A DNA stretch of 13,713 nucleotides from Alphaproteobacteria bacterium (GCA_019751935.1 JAIEMR010000154.1:1-13713), one strand, 5' to 3'; shown: positions 1 through 7,416, numbered from the stretch's first letter. Notes: a model not told the origin generated them from the sequence alone. A program made the numbers and translations.

Positions 1-265
1 GCGCCTCTTCTTCTATATTTGGTAACGTTATCAAACATTCATAACTCCAGGTTAGTGAAGCCGATAATGAAATACTAAACTCAATAAAATTAATGATGTC
101 TTTATAAGCTTTTGCTTGTACTAAAAGTTTTAAAAAAGCTAATGAGGATGGATCATCATTTTTTAAAATCTCCTCTCCATCAGTTGAAATTTTGAAAAAT
201 TTGCAAATGGTAGAAGCTTTTTGTTTTGAAAGAAAATCAAGATCAGAGGTAAATTCTATAGTCAT
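1..265 (-). CDS. DUF6931-like small T6SS-associated protein (partial, C-terminus off the left edge)
   Basis: Read on the minus strand from an ATG at 265-263, the frame stays open for 88 codons to the window edge, so the C-terminus is missing. It begins MTIEFTSDLDFLS. Around residues 53-75 it has an acidic/aromatic helix pattern ending in TWSYECL. This resembles the 'AL..REAVWWAC' signature of DUF6931 proteins, which sit beside vgrG, DUF2169 and PAAR genes in other T6SS loci; here the tryptophan is kept but the paired W is a serine. An AGGGA sequence (complement of 275-279) lies 9 nt before the ATG, and the vgrG stop is only 15 nt upstream, so it is probably the third gene of an hcp-vgrG operon. 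No signal peptide or membrane segment is visible. The family call rests on a weak pattern and on context; a role in loading spike cargo is inference. Confidence 0.5.
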   Translation of the reverse strand, partial: MTIEFTSDLDFLSKQKASTICKFFKISTDGEEILKNDDPSSLAFLKLLVQAKAYKDIINFIEFSISLSASLTWSYECLITLPNIEEEA

Positions 266-280
266 TTTGAAAAATCCCTA

Positions 281-2248
281 CTAATTGATCATTGTAATAG
301 CGCCTTTTAATTGCAAAAGTGCATCAGCTTGCGTTTGAATCATTTGTCCGTTTATTTTGATCATCATGCCTTGTAGGGTTATTCCTGTTTGATCAATCTT
401 TATGCTGTTTCCACCTACCTTTAGTTCAATGCCTTGTATAGCTTCAAGCGTGCTTTGACCTAAGCTAACCTTTACGGAATGATTGCCTTGTTGAATATTT
501 AAAGCATAATTCCCCATCTTTAGTTCTGTTGTTTGATTACCTTGGGAAACAGTAACCCTATGATCTCCTTGGATACTGACAGTAAGCTTACCTTTCTTAA
601 TTGTAAGACTATCGTCCCCTTCTGTTATGGTATGGGTACGGTTATTTTTTATGGTTACGATTTGATCGTGATTAATATTTTGTGTTTCATCATTTTCTAC
701 AACTCGCATAAAGTCTTTTTGAGCATGAAGAAAAACTTGTTCTTCCCCTTTTTTATCTTCAAACCTAAGTTCATTACTATTGGAAGGACTGCCCTTTGGG
801 GTAGAGCAAAACTTAATGCCGCTTTGTGTTTTGTTATCTGGTAAAGTATAGGGCACCATATTCGATTGATTATAAAGACATCCTACAGCTAGCGGTCTGT
901 CTGGATCATTATCTATAAAAGTGACGACAACTTCTTGCCCGACTCTTGGAATAAAAATATTTCCCCAGTTGTTGCCTGTCCAAGGATACATAACCCTCAA
1001 CCAACAAGAACTTTTTTCATCATGCTTTCCATATCTGTCCCAAAAGAACTGAACTTTAATGCGTCCATATTGGTCGGTATAAATTTCCTCATTCGAAGGG
1101 CCAGTCACAATAGCTGTTTGCGGACCATTTGTCTTTGGTTTTTCTATAGTTCTTCTGGGACGAAAATGTACAGACGTAGGGATACATGTAAATTGATTCT
1201 CGTAAGTAGCAGTTGTGTCCTCGTGAGGATTTGTTAAAGGTCTGTATAGTTTATGAGATTTGTCTTGTGCAAAGTGAGAAACAGAAACAATGCAATATTT
1301 TCCTTCTTCTTGAGAAGACTGATTTGCTTTCAATTGAAACTTGGTGCCTGGACAAAATGTATAATAAGTCCCTGCTCCCATTATAAAGTTCTGATCTGTT
1401 TCTTGTTCCTCCATTCTTATTCTGCTTTTATTTTGCCCTGTGGATTGATCTTGGTAATCCCCGGGAAATTCAAAAATTTCCAAATTAGAAGTTTTCGAAA
1501 ACCCTCCTGCTGCTTTTGTGTTTGAAAGTAAACTTGCCGTTGGTTTTGTAAAATCGTAATCAGAATGACTCCATTGTCCTGTAACAAGACTGTAAGTTTG
1601 AGCCCAACTTGTCAGTTGCATAGCGCCCGCTGCTTGCAAAGAAGGATTAACGGTTGGCGTTTGATTATCAGGGCAACTTGTTATAAGATCCACCAACATA
1701 AGGGTATGTTTTCCTTCTTCGTGTTTGAAAAAATAAAATATTCCCTCCTCTTCAAAAAGACGCGAAATAAAATTAAAAGCAGTTTCGTTATACTGCACAC
1801 AATATTCTCGCGGTTTATACTGGCGAGTCAAAGAACCAGTATTGTAGTCACTAAGGTTAAATTTTTTGAAGATCTTCTCAGCTATTTCTATAGTTGATTG
1901 ATTTTGAAAAATACAACAATCTTGACTAAGGGATAAAAGCCAAAACCAAGGCACTACCTCAAGCTCATATTCCCTTATTTCCCGAAACATAACGCTTTTC
2001 TTAATAAAAGTTTTTACAAGTCCATGAAAAATTCTTGCGTTGGAACTTTGAGGATTAATTTTAACGGTTACTGATTTTCCAACTATATTTTTTTCATCTA
2101 TAGAGAAATCTTCAGAAAATGCTTGTAGTTTATAAGAAAAAAGCTGAGAAAGTGTCTCTTCTCCCGTGAATGATGTCAAAATGAGCTTATCTTCCCCTAA
2201 GTCAGTTTCTAGGGTTATAAATTGCTGATTTTGAGTCAAATTTCCCAT
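281..2248 (-). CDS. vgrG: VgrG, T6SS spike protein (TssI)
   Basis: The product has 655 residues. VgrG trimers cap the Hcp tube and carry PAAR and effector proteins into the target cell. The order is: a gp27-like hub (about 10-330, opening with LGEDKLILTSFTGEE, typical of VgrG), a gp5-like OB domain (about 378-460, with TDQYGRIKVQFFWDRYGK, CWLRVMYPW and GNIFIPRVGQEVVV), and a C-terminal beta-helix needle (about 520-655). The needle contains 9-10 residue units that repeatedly place G-[DN]-x before alternating hydrophobic residues (residues 551-610). The protein stops right after the needle (ITMIN), so no effector domain is fused. It lies 23 nt downstream of hcp. The leader before its ATG is pyrimidine-rich and shows no Shine-Dalgarno sequence, which is unlike the other genes here. 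The start is supported because the family signature begins about 12 residues later and no earlier in-frame ATG is near. Confidence 0.97.
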   Translation of the reverse strand: MGNLTQNQQFITLETDLGEDKLILTSFTGEETLSQLFSYKLQAFSEDFSIDEKNIVGKSVTVKINPQSSNARIFHGLVKTFIKKSVMFREIREYELEVVPWFWLLSLSQDCCIFQNQSTIEIAEKIFKKFNLSDYNTGSLTRQYKPREYCVQYNETAFNFISRLFEEEGIFYFFKHEEGKHTLMLVDLITSCPDNQTPTVNPSLQAAGAMQLTSWAQTYSLVTGQWSHSDYDFTKPTASLLSNTKAAGGFSKTSNLEIFEFPGDYQDQSTGQNKSRIRMEEQETDQNFIMGAGTYYTFCPGTKFQLKANQSSQEEGKYCIVSVSHFAQDKSHKLYRPLTNPHEDTTATYENQFTCIPTSVHFRPRRTIEKPKTNGPQTAIVTGPSNEEIYTDQYGRIKVQFFWDRYGKHDEKSSCWLRVMYPWTGNNWGNIFIPRVGQEVVVTFIDNDPDRPLAVGCLYNQSNMVPYTLPDNKTQSGIKFCSTPKGSPSNSNELRFEDKKGEEQVFLHAQKDFMRVVENDETQNINHDQIVTIKNNRTHTITEGDDSLTIKKGKLTVSIQGDHRVTVSQGNQTTELKMGNYALNIQQGNHSVKVSLGQSTLEAIQGIELKVGGNSIKIDQTGITLQGMMIKINGQMIQTQADALLQLKGAITMIN

Positions 2249-2271
2249 CAGAGGAGAAGAGAAAAATGATT

Positions 2272-2745
2272 TTATTTTGTAGAAGCTGTAGCCAGATTAT
2301 AAGCAGCTCTGACCGCACCTCCTGCTTTATCCTTGTCATCACGAGGTGTGAAAGATAGTTCGATTTTATCATAGCTAAGTGAAATAGATTCTGTAGGATC
2401 TCCGCCATCGCTCGATGTGCTATAACTACTGATCATAACGTTAGAGAGCTTACAGTCAAAGTATTCTTCTAAAGCATCAGAAGTTTCTACAAAGTGAAAT
2501 TCATAATTTTTAGCCTTACCAACACAAGCCTCTGTAAAGAAAAGAGGGCTTGTTTTATCTAAAGCTTTGGTAATATTAATTTCGCTAAAAGAAGGGGCTG
2601 TAGCTTCTCTATCTTGCGAGTTTCCAGCTTTCGTTGAAATCCCTCTTCCAACACCGAAGTTAAAAGAATATACTTCTATCATTTTTTCAAAACCCTTGGC
2701 CGTGACATCCCCATCAATACCGTCCACTTTCATATAAATTGCCAT
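2272..2745 (-). CDS. hcp: Hcp, T6SS inner tube protein (TssD)
   Basis: The product has 157 residues, normal for the Hcp family (roughly 160-170). Hcp forms hexameric rings that stack into the tube pushed out by sheath contraction. Family features visible are the N-terminus MAIYMKVDGIDGDVT, the segment EVYSFNFGVGRGIS (about 24-37), SEINITKALDKTSPLFF (about 54-70), a central strand YEFHFVET, and the terminal SLSYDKIELSFTP (about 122-134). A strong AGGAGG (complement of 2754-2759) lies 8 nt before the ATG, the best ribosome site in the window, consistent with Hcp being needed in large amounts. It is the first gene of the leftward unit, diverging from tssA. The C-terminus ends in a short Ala/Thr/Lys tail. 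No signal peptide is present, as expected for a T6SS substrate. Confidence 0.97.
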   Translation of the reverse strand: MAIYMKVDGIDGDVTAKGFEKMIEVYSFNFGVGRGISTKAGNSQDREATAPSFSEINITKALDKTSPLFFTEACVGKAKNYEFHFVETSDALEEYFDCKLSNVMISSYSTSSDGGDPTESISLSYDKIELSFTPRDDKDKAGGAVRAAYNLATASTK

Positions 2746-2770
2746 TACCTAATCCTCCTAGTTGAGATTT

Positions 2771-2789
2771 AATTGCCAAAGACTAAGGC
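2771..2789 (-). repeat. Leader box, hcp side (arm 1 of a mirror-image pair)
   Basis: On the minus strand this reads GCCTTAGTCTTTGGCAATT. It matches the tssA-side box at 2854-2871 (GCCTAGTCTTAGCCAATT) at 16 positions, with two mismatches and one inserted base. It ends 25 nt before the hcp start codon. The two copies face outward, each oriented the same way relative to its own gene. This could be an operator for one regulator or an RNA element in both leaders. The repeat is seen directly; the function is inference. Confidence 0.6.
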
Positions 2790-2853
2790 ATAAAGCTGCA
2801 TAAAATGAATTGAATAAAAAAAATTTTTCTCATAGAAAATTAAAGCGCTAATA

Positions 2854-2871
2854 GCCTAGTCTTAGCCAATT
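2854..2871 (+). repeat. Leader box, tssA side (arm 2 of a mirror-image pair)
   Basis: This is the plus-strand copy, GCCTAGTCTTAGCCAATT, matching the hcp-side box at 2771-2789 in inverted orientation. It ends 29 nt before the preferred tssA ATG (2901), or 26 nt before the alternative ATG at 2898, almost the same spacing as on the hcp side. The core CTAGTCTTAG is itself a partial palindrome (CTA...TAG). If the weak -10 at 2833-2838 is real, the box lies in the 5' leader of the tss mRNA. Confidence 0.6.
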
Positions 2872-2900
2872 TCAAACGCGTCGACGCAATAGGGAGCATG

Positions 2901-3974
2901 ATGCTTGATATTTCACAGCTACTGCAAGTAATCCCAGGAGATAACCCCAGCGGACAAGATCCGAGACTTGATACGTCTGTAACCTCTCTCTATTGGCAAA
3001 TGAAGGAAACACGAAATCAAGCAAGAGATATTGAAAGAGAAAGCAATATCTTATCTGCGGCCTCTTCTACAAAAAATTTATGGGAAAAAGTTTCCAGTAC
3101 TGGTGAAAAAATTCTTCTCACTCAAGGTAAAGATTTACAAGTTTCATGCTGGATGACAGAGTCCCTGATAAGATTAGAAGGATTCTCAGGTCTTAAAGAT
3201 GGATTTAGCCTTAGTTATGGATTAGTTCAAAATTTTTGGGATACTCTTTATCCTCTTCCTGATCAAGGCAATGATTTTACTTCCCGGGTCAGTTTTTTCT
3301 ATGGGCTTAATGGAGAAGATAGAGAAGGAACTTTAATTGCGCCAATTCAAAATGCTTTTATTATCCAAAGTAAATCTGGAACAAGTTATACGGTTTGGCA
3401 ATATCAGCAAAGCTTGCAGTTTGCAAATATTAAAGATACAGCGAAGCAAGAACAAATGCTGGAAGGAGGTATTCCCAAACCTCAAGATCTTGAGCTTGCA
3501 ATTAGAGAAACTTCGACAGAGTTTTTCCAAAATACTTACAATGATATCCAAGGGTGCCTTGATCAGCTTCAGCTTCTTGATCAGGCCTTAACAGAAAAGA
3601 CAGGAAATCAAACTCCTTCATTTACCAGTATAAGAGATGGTTTAAATGTTTGTTTGGATCAGGTTTCTGGATTCTTAAAAACTCGAATTACTGTTGCCCC
3701 TTCAGGCGAAAATAAAGAGCAACAGCAAAACTCAAATTATCAAGCGAACATTAGCGATAGAGATTCAGCTTTAAGCTCTATGGAAAGTATAGCAGATTAC
3801 TTTTCTGCTCATGAGCCACAGTCTCCCCTGCCCTATCTCATTAGACGGATTATTAGATGGGGAAAAATGTCATTACCCGAGCTTTTAGGAGAACTTATTG
3901 ATGACGATCGGGTGCAAAGTAGCTTGTCACGGTTGACAGGCATGGAAATTAAAAAACCAACGGAGGATGCTTAA
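2901..3974 (+). CDS. tssA: TssA, T6SS baseplate/sheath assembly protein (ImpA_N family)
   Basis: The product has 357 residues. TssA proteins bind the baseplate and help start or cap sheath and tube growth. The N-terminus has NPSGQDPRLD (about 15-24) and an ImpA_N domain with LWEKVSSTGEKILLTQGKDL (about 60-79), RLEGFSGLKDGFSL and FWDTLYPLPD. The C-terminal part (about 288-349) has SALSSMESIADYF, EPQSPLPYLIRRIIRWGKM, LPELLGELIDDD and LTGME, the conserved tail of short TssA proteins. A Gln/Asn-rich linker (about 270-283) separates the halves. Two adjacent ATGs occur (2898, 2901); GGAG at 2893-2896 is only 1 nt from the first and 4 nt from the second, so 2901 is preferred, a one-residue difference. 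It is the first gene of the rightward operon, and tssB begins 2 nt after its stop, as in the imp gene order. Confidence 0.93.
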   Translation: MLDISQLLQVIPGDNPSGQDPRLDTSVTSLYWQMKETRNQARDIERESNILSAASSTKNLWEKVSSTGEKILLTQGKDLQVSCWMTESLIRLEGFSGLKDGFSLSYGLVQNFWDTLYPLPDQGNDFTSRVSFFYGLNGEDREGTLIAPIQNAFIIQSKSGTSYTVWQYQQSLQFANIKDTAKQEQMLEGGIPKPQDLELAIRETSTEFFQNTYNDIQGCLDQLQLLDQALTEKTGNQTPSFTSIRDGLNVCLDQVSGFLKTRITVAPSGENKEQQQNSNYQANISDRDSALSSMESIADYFSAHEPQSPLPYLIRRIIRWGKMSLPELLGELIDDDRVQSSLSRLTGMEIKKPTEDA

Positions 3975-3976
3975 TT

Positions 3977-4489
3977 ATGGAAAGTATGCAAAAAGAGATT
4001 TCACGAGTCCGTAAACCAAGAATTCAAATCATTTATGAAGTTGAAACAGAAGGAGCAGTTGTTCAAAAAGAATTACCATTTGTAATTGGTATTTTGGGGG
4101 ATTTTTCTGGCAATGCAACGCCTGCAACTAAGGCCTTACGCGATCGTAAGTTTGTCCAAATTGACAGAGACAACTTCAATGATGTTATGACGCACATTTC
4201 TCCTTCTTTAAACTTGATGGTCGACAACACTTTAGCAGGTGATGGCAGCCAAATGAGCATAAACTTAAAATTTAATTCCATCACAGATTTCGAGCCAGGT
4301 CAGATTGTCAACCAAGTCCAACCTCTTAAAGATCTTTTAGACGTCCGAAATAAAATAAGAGATTTAATGGCAAAAGCTGATCGGTCTGATGAGCTGGAGG
4401 GCATACTGATTGAAGTTTTACAAGATAATACAAAAATCCAAGGAATGGCTTCGGATCTTGGAATTGATATTAACAAGGAGAATAAATAA
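3977..4489 (+). CDS. tssB: TssB, T6SS contractile sheath small subunit (VipA)
   Basis: The product has 170 residues, the usual TssB length. TssB pairs with TssC to build the contractile sheath around the Hcp tube in the cytoplasm. Signature segments are RKPRIQIIYEVETEGAV (about 12-28), KELPFVIGILGDFSGN (31-46), LRDRKFVQIDRDNFNDVM (54-71), MSINLKFNSITDFEPGQIV (93-111) and LLDVRNKIRDLMAK (120-133). GGAGG at 3962-3966, inside the end of tssA, lies 10 nt before the ATG. An alternative in-frame ATG three codons later is possible. The stop overlaps the next start as TAATG, so tssB and tssC translation are probably coupled, which suits subunits needed in equal numbers. Confidence 0.97.
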   Translation: MESMQKEISRVRKPRIQIIYEVETEGAVVQKELPFVIGILGDFSGNATPATKALRDRKFVQIDRDNFNDVMTHISPSLNLMVDNTLAGDGSQMSINLKFNSITDFEPGQIVNQVQPLKDLLDVRNKIRDLMAKADRSDELEGILIEVLQDNTKIQGMASDLGIDINKENK

Positions 4490-6000
4490 TGGCCACTACC
4501 GCACCTGTACAACAAACAGTCACTGCTCCTGATCAAACAGCAACAGCTATGCCACCTGCAACGTCTCTAGCCGGTCAAGCTATTGTGGCAATTAAACAAT
4601 CTGACCCTAATGAAATGAAAGATTTGATTTCAGTTTTTGTAAAACAGGCTTTATTAGGTGTTTTGACTTGGGATAAAAATATTGTCACTTCTGTTAATGC
4701 AGCCATCAAAGAAATTGATCAAAGAATCTCTCAACAATTAGCTGCAATTCTACATCAAGATGATTTTAAAGGCCTTGAGGGCAGTTGGCGCGGGCTTCAT
4801 TATTTGGTTATGAACAGTGAAACCGGAGAAAGTCTGAAACTTAAACTTTTAAATGCGACCAAAAAAGAGATCTTCAAAGATCTGGATGGAGCTTCTGAAT
4901 TTGATCAAAGTACTTTATTTAAGAAAGTCTATGAAGAAGAATATGGATCCCCGGGAGGTGAACCTTATGGGGCTTTGATTGGGGATTATGCTTTTGAAAA
5001 TACCCCCGATGATATCGATATGTTAAGAAATATAGCAGGAGTTGCAGCCAGTAGCTTTTGTCCTTTTATTACGTCCTGTAGTTCTAATTTTTTCGGTTTT
5101 CAAGACTGGACCGAGCTTTCTAAACCGAGAGATTTAGAAAAGATTTTTGAATCCACAGAATACATAAAATGGAAAAGCTTTAGAGAGGCAGAAGATTCTC
5201 GCTTTGTAACGTTAACTCTTCCTCGTGCCTTAGCTCGACTCCCTTATGGAGCGTCTACACACCCTATAGATGAATTCGACTTTGAAGAAACAACGCTTGA
5301 TGCACAAGGATACAGTACTCAATTGCATCATGAAGATTATTGTTGGATGAGCTCAGCTTATACACTTGGCGCAAAGTTAACGGATGCTTTTGCAAAGTTT
5401 GGTTGGTGTACTGCAATCCGAGGAGCAGAAGGCGGCGGAAAAGTTGAAAATCTTCCTTTGCATATTTTTAAAAGTGATGATGGAGATATTGACTCCAATT
5501 GTCCAACTGAAATAGGTATTACCGATAGACGTGAAGCAGAGTTGAGTAAGCTTGGTTTTTTGCCTCTTTGTCATTATAAAGAGACTGATTATGCAGTCTT
5601 TTTTGGAGCACAAACTACTCAGAAACCTCTAAAATATGATCTTGCTGATGCGACTGCAAATGCTGCAATTTCTGCCCGATTACCTTACATCATGGCAACT
5701 TCTAGAATCGCGCATTATCTTAAAATTATGGCCCGTGATAAAATTGGATCCTTTATGGAGCGAAGTGATGTAGAAGCTTGGTTAAATAGATGGATTTTAA
5801 ATTATGTAAACTCCAATCCTCATTCAGGACAAGATTTAAAATCAGAATATCCCTTAGCTGAAGCCAAAATCCAAGTGGTAGAAATTTTAGAAAGTCCAGG
5901 CTCTTACAATGCTATTGCCTGGCTAAGACCCTGGCTTCAAATGGAAGAATTATCTGCTTCCATGCGGCTTGTTGCAAGAATTCCTCAATTGTCTTCTTAA
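4489..6000 (+). CDS. tssC: TssC, T6SS contractile sheath large subunit (VipB), long paralogue
   Basis: The product has 503 residues, full length for the family. It is the main sheath subunit. Motifs include LEGSWRG (96-102), SEFDQSTLFKKVYEEEYGSPGGEPYG (136-161), the block SSNFFGFQDWTEL (about 198-210), a C-terminal SRIAHYLKIMARDKIGSF, and the final domain with YPLAEAKIQVVEILESPGSYNAIAWLRPW. The first 30 residues are Ala/Pro/Thr/Gln-rich and look flexible. Residues about 30-95 hold the N-terminal helices and linker that in known sheaths reach toward neighbouring TssB-TssC subunits. AAGGAG at 4475-4480 lies 8 nt before the ATG, which overlaps the tssB stop by 1 nt. A strong terminator-like hairpin follows immediately, before a second tssC-like gene. 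Confidence 0.97.
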   Translation: MATTAPVQQTVTAPDQTATAMPPATSLAGQAIVAIKQSDPNEMKDLISVFVKQALLGVLTWDKNIVTSVNAAIKEIDQRISQQLAAILHQDDFKGLEGSWRGLHYLVMNSETGESLKLKLLNATKKEIFKDLDGASEFDQSTLFKKVYEEEYGSPGGEPYGALIGDYAFENTPDDIDMLRNIAGVAASSFCPFITSCSSNFFGFQDWTELSKPRDLEKIFESTEYIKWKSFREAEDSRFVTLTLPRALARLPYGASTHPIDEFDFEETTLDAQGYSTQLHHEDYCWMSSAYTLGAKLTDAFAKFGWCTAIRGAEGGGKVENLPLHIFKSDDGDIDSNCPTEIGITDRREAELSKLGFLPLCHYKETDYAVFFGAQTTQKPLKYDLADATANAAISARLPYIMATSRIAHYLKIMARDKIGSFMERSDVEAWLNRWILNYVNSNPHSGQDLKSEYPLAEAKIQVVEILESPGSYNAIAWLRPWLQMEELSASMRLVARIPQLSS

Positions 6001-6009
6001 GTTTACCAA

Positions 6010-6041
6010 AGAGAAAGCCTTAAAAAGGCTTTCTCTCTTTT
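6010..6041 (+). terminator. Intrinsic terminator or attenuator between the two tssC genes
   Basis: AGAGAAAGCCTT (6010-6021) and AAGGCTTTCTCT (6025-6036) form a perfect 12-bp stem with a 3-nt AAA loop, followed by CTTTT (6037-6041). This has the form of a rho-independent terminator, with a fairly short T-run. It sits 9 nt after the tssC stop, inside what is otherwise a continuous operon, and the next gene starts 19 nt after it. Partial read-through would give more tssA-tssB-tssC mRNA than downstream message. It could also protect the 3' end of a processed mRNA. The structure is read directly; the attenuator role is inference. Confidence 0.8.
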
Positions 6042-6060
6042 AACCAAGAAAGGTAGCAAT

Positions 6061-7401
6061 ATGAGCGAACAGCTTTCGCAGTTTTGCAAAGAAGATAGAG
6101 ACATGCTTTCGTATGCGGTTTTGAGACAAATTGACAGAATGATCAATGAACAACTAGATATCATCTTGCATCATAAATGTTTTCAAAGCTTAGAAGCAGC
6201 GTGGAGAGGTATCTCTTATTTATCTCAACAGCTTCCACTTGTTCAAAATCTAAAAATTAAGCTTTTGGATGCAAAATGGAAAGAAATCGTTCAAGACATA
6301 GATAATGCAATTGAGTTTGATCAAAGTAATTTATTTAAAAAGGTTTATTCAGAAGAGTTTGATAGTCCAGGTGGAGAACCCTTTGGATTGCTCCTTTACG
6401 ATTACTATATCCAGCGTAACGGGGCAGATATGCACACTCTTAAAATTGTTAGTGGAATATCAGCGTCTGCTTTTGTTCCTGCTATTTTTGGAGTAAGTTC
6501 GGGTTTTTTTGAATTAGATAGTTTTACAGAATTTGAAAAACTTTATGAAATTGAGCCTCTTTTAAGAAAAGAACAATATTTTAGCTGGAAAAAACTCAAA
6601 CAACATCCCGATTCTAAATTCATGGGGGTTTGTTTTCCAAGAGTTTGTTTTAGAGAGCCTTACAAACTTGCAACAGATCAGGCCTTAAACTTTACTGAAA
6701 CATGCACCGAAGTGGAGCATTACCTATGGGGCAATTCTATTTATTGTTTTGCTTATGTTGTTGCACGTTCTTTTTATGAAACAGGGTGGTTTTATAATAT
6801 TCAAGGCACGCCAAAAGATACAATTGGCGGAGGAGTTTTAGAAAATTTGCCTACCTTTAATTTTCCCGATCCTTCTTCCTTTTATACAAGACAGCCTATT
6901 GAAACAATTCTAAAGCCCTCACAAGAAGAAATATTAAATAATCTGGGCTTTATGATTGTGATAGCTTGTCAATATACATCTTATCTCTGTTTTTATAAAT
7001 GCCATACAATCCACCAACCAGAACGTTATAGCAAGGATATTGCAAATCTTAATGCTAATTTGATACTCCCTATGCAGCATGTCCTTTCCGTCTCTAGGCT
7101 GTCACATTATCTTAAAGTTTTGGGGCGAGAAAAGGTTGGCTCTTTTACAACTGCTGAAGAATATCAGTCTTTTTTGGAAACATGGATATTACAGTATACC
7201 GCGCAGTCAGCAGGCGATGATGAAGACATCATAAAAAAATACCCTCTTCAAGAAGCTAACATTGTTGTGAGGGAAAACTTTTCAAGTCCAGGGCAATATA
7301 TTTGTACATTGTATCTTAAACCCCAAGGCTACCTTGAACAAGTTGAAGGATCTTTTCTTCTCAGCATGTCATTGGGCGCCCCTTCCTTACAAGTAAGATA
7401 A
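6061..7401 (+). CDS. tssC2: Second TssC-like sheath protein (ImpD/TssC2), N-terminally shorter paralogue
   Basis: The product has 446 residues and is clearly related to the preceding TssC: LEAAWRG (44-50), IEFDQSNLFKKVYSEEF (84-100), DSPGGEPFG (101-109), SRLSHYLKVLGREKVGSF and a C-terminal YPLQEANIVVRENFSSPGQY. Compared with its neighbour, the region before the LExxWRG motif is 52 residues shorter, removing the segment matching the N-terminal linker of sheath large subunits. The sequences have diverged strongly outside the core motifs, and several cysteines are unique to this copy. Tandem COG3517 genes at this spot are known in Rhizobium and Agrobacterium (impC/impD), so this is most likely the impD equivalent. 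AAAGG at about 6049-6053 precedes the ATG. It follows a terminator-like hairpin, so it may be made at lower levels than TssC. Confidence 0.92.
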   Translation: MSEQLSQFCKEDRDMLSYAVLRQIDRMINEQLDIILHHKCFQSLEAAWRGISYLSQQLPLVQNLKIKLLDAKWKEIVQDIDNAIEFDQSNLFKKVYSEEFDSPGGEPFGLLLYDYYIQRNGADMHTLKIVSGISASAFVPAIFGVSSGFFELDSFTEFEKLYEIEPLLRKEQYFSWKKLKQHPDSKFMGVCFPRVCFREPYKLATDQALNFTETCTEVEHYLWGNSIYCFAYVVARSFYETGWFYNIQGTPKDTIGGGVLENLPTFNFPDPSSFYTRQPIETILKPSQEEILNNLGFMIVIACQYTSYLCFYKCHTIHQPERYSKDIANLNANLILPMQHVLSVSRLSHYLKVLGREKVGSFTTAEEYQSFLETWILQYTAQSAGDDEDIIKKYPLQEANIVVRENFSSPGQYICTLYLKPQGYLEQVEGSFLLSMSLGAPSLQVR

Positions 7402-7416
7402 GAAAGAATTAAGTTT

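Larger units (their letters stand above)
2746..2900. promoter_or_regulatory. Divergent control region between hcp and tssA
   Basis: This stretch of about 155 bp separates the two divergent transcription units and must hold both promoters. Its centre is very AT-rich, with an A-tract followed by a T-tract (about 2816-2828). For the rightward unit a weak sigma70-like pair is possible: TTGAAT at 2810-2815 and TAGAAA at 2833-2838, 17 bp apart. No convincing pair was seen for the leftward unit. The two flanks carry near-identical boxes in opposite orientation, listed separately. A GGAG at 2893-2896 serves tssA. That the region contains promoters follows from gene arrangement; the exact elements are uncertain. 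Confidence 0.6.

Noticed and set aside
533..1897. Several plus-strand open frames opposite vgrG
   Set aside because: They are antisense to a full-length, well-conserved vgrG and encode no recognisable protein; they are shadow frames.
2202..2408. 68-codon minus-strand frame across the hcp/vgrG junction
   Set aside because: It overlaps the end of hcp and the start of vgrG in another frame and has no family features.
4063..4536. Minus-strand frames opposite tssB
   Set aside because: They are antisense shadows of a conserved sheath gene with no protein features.
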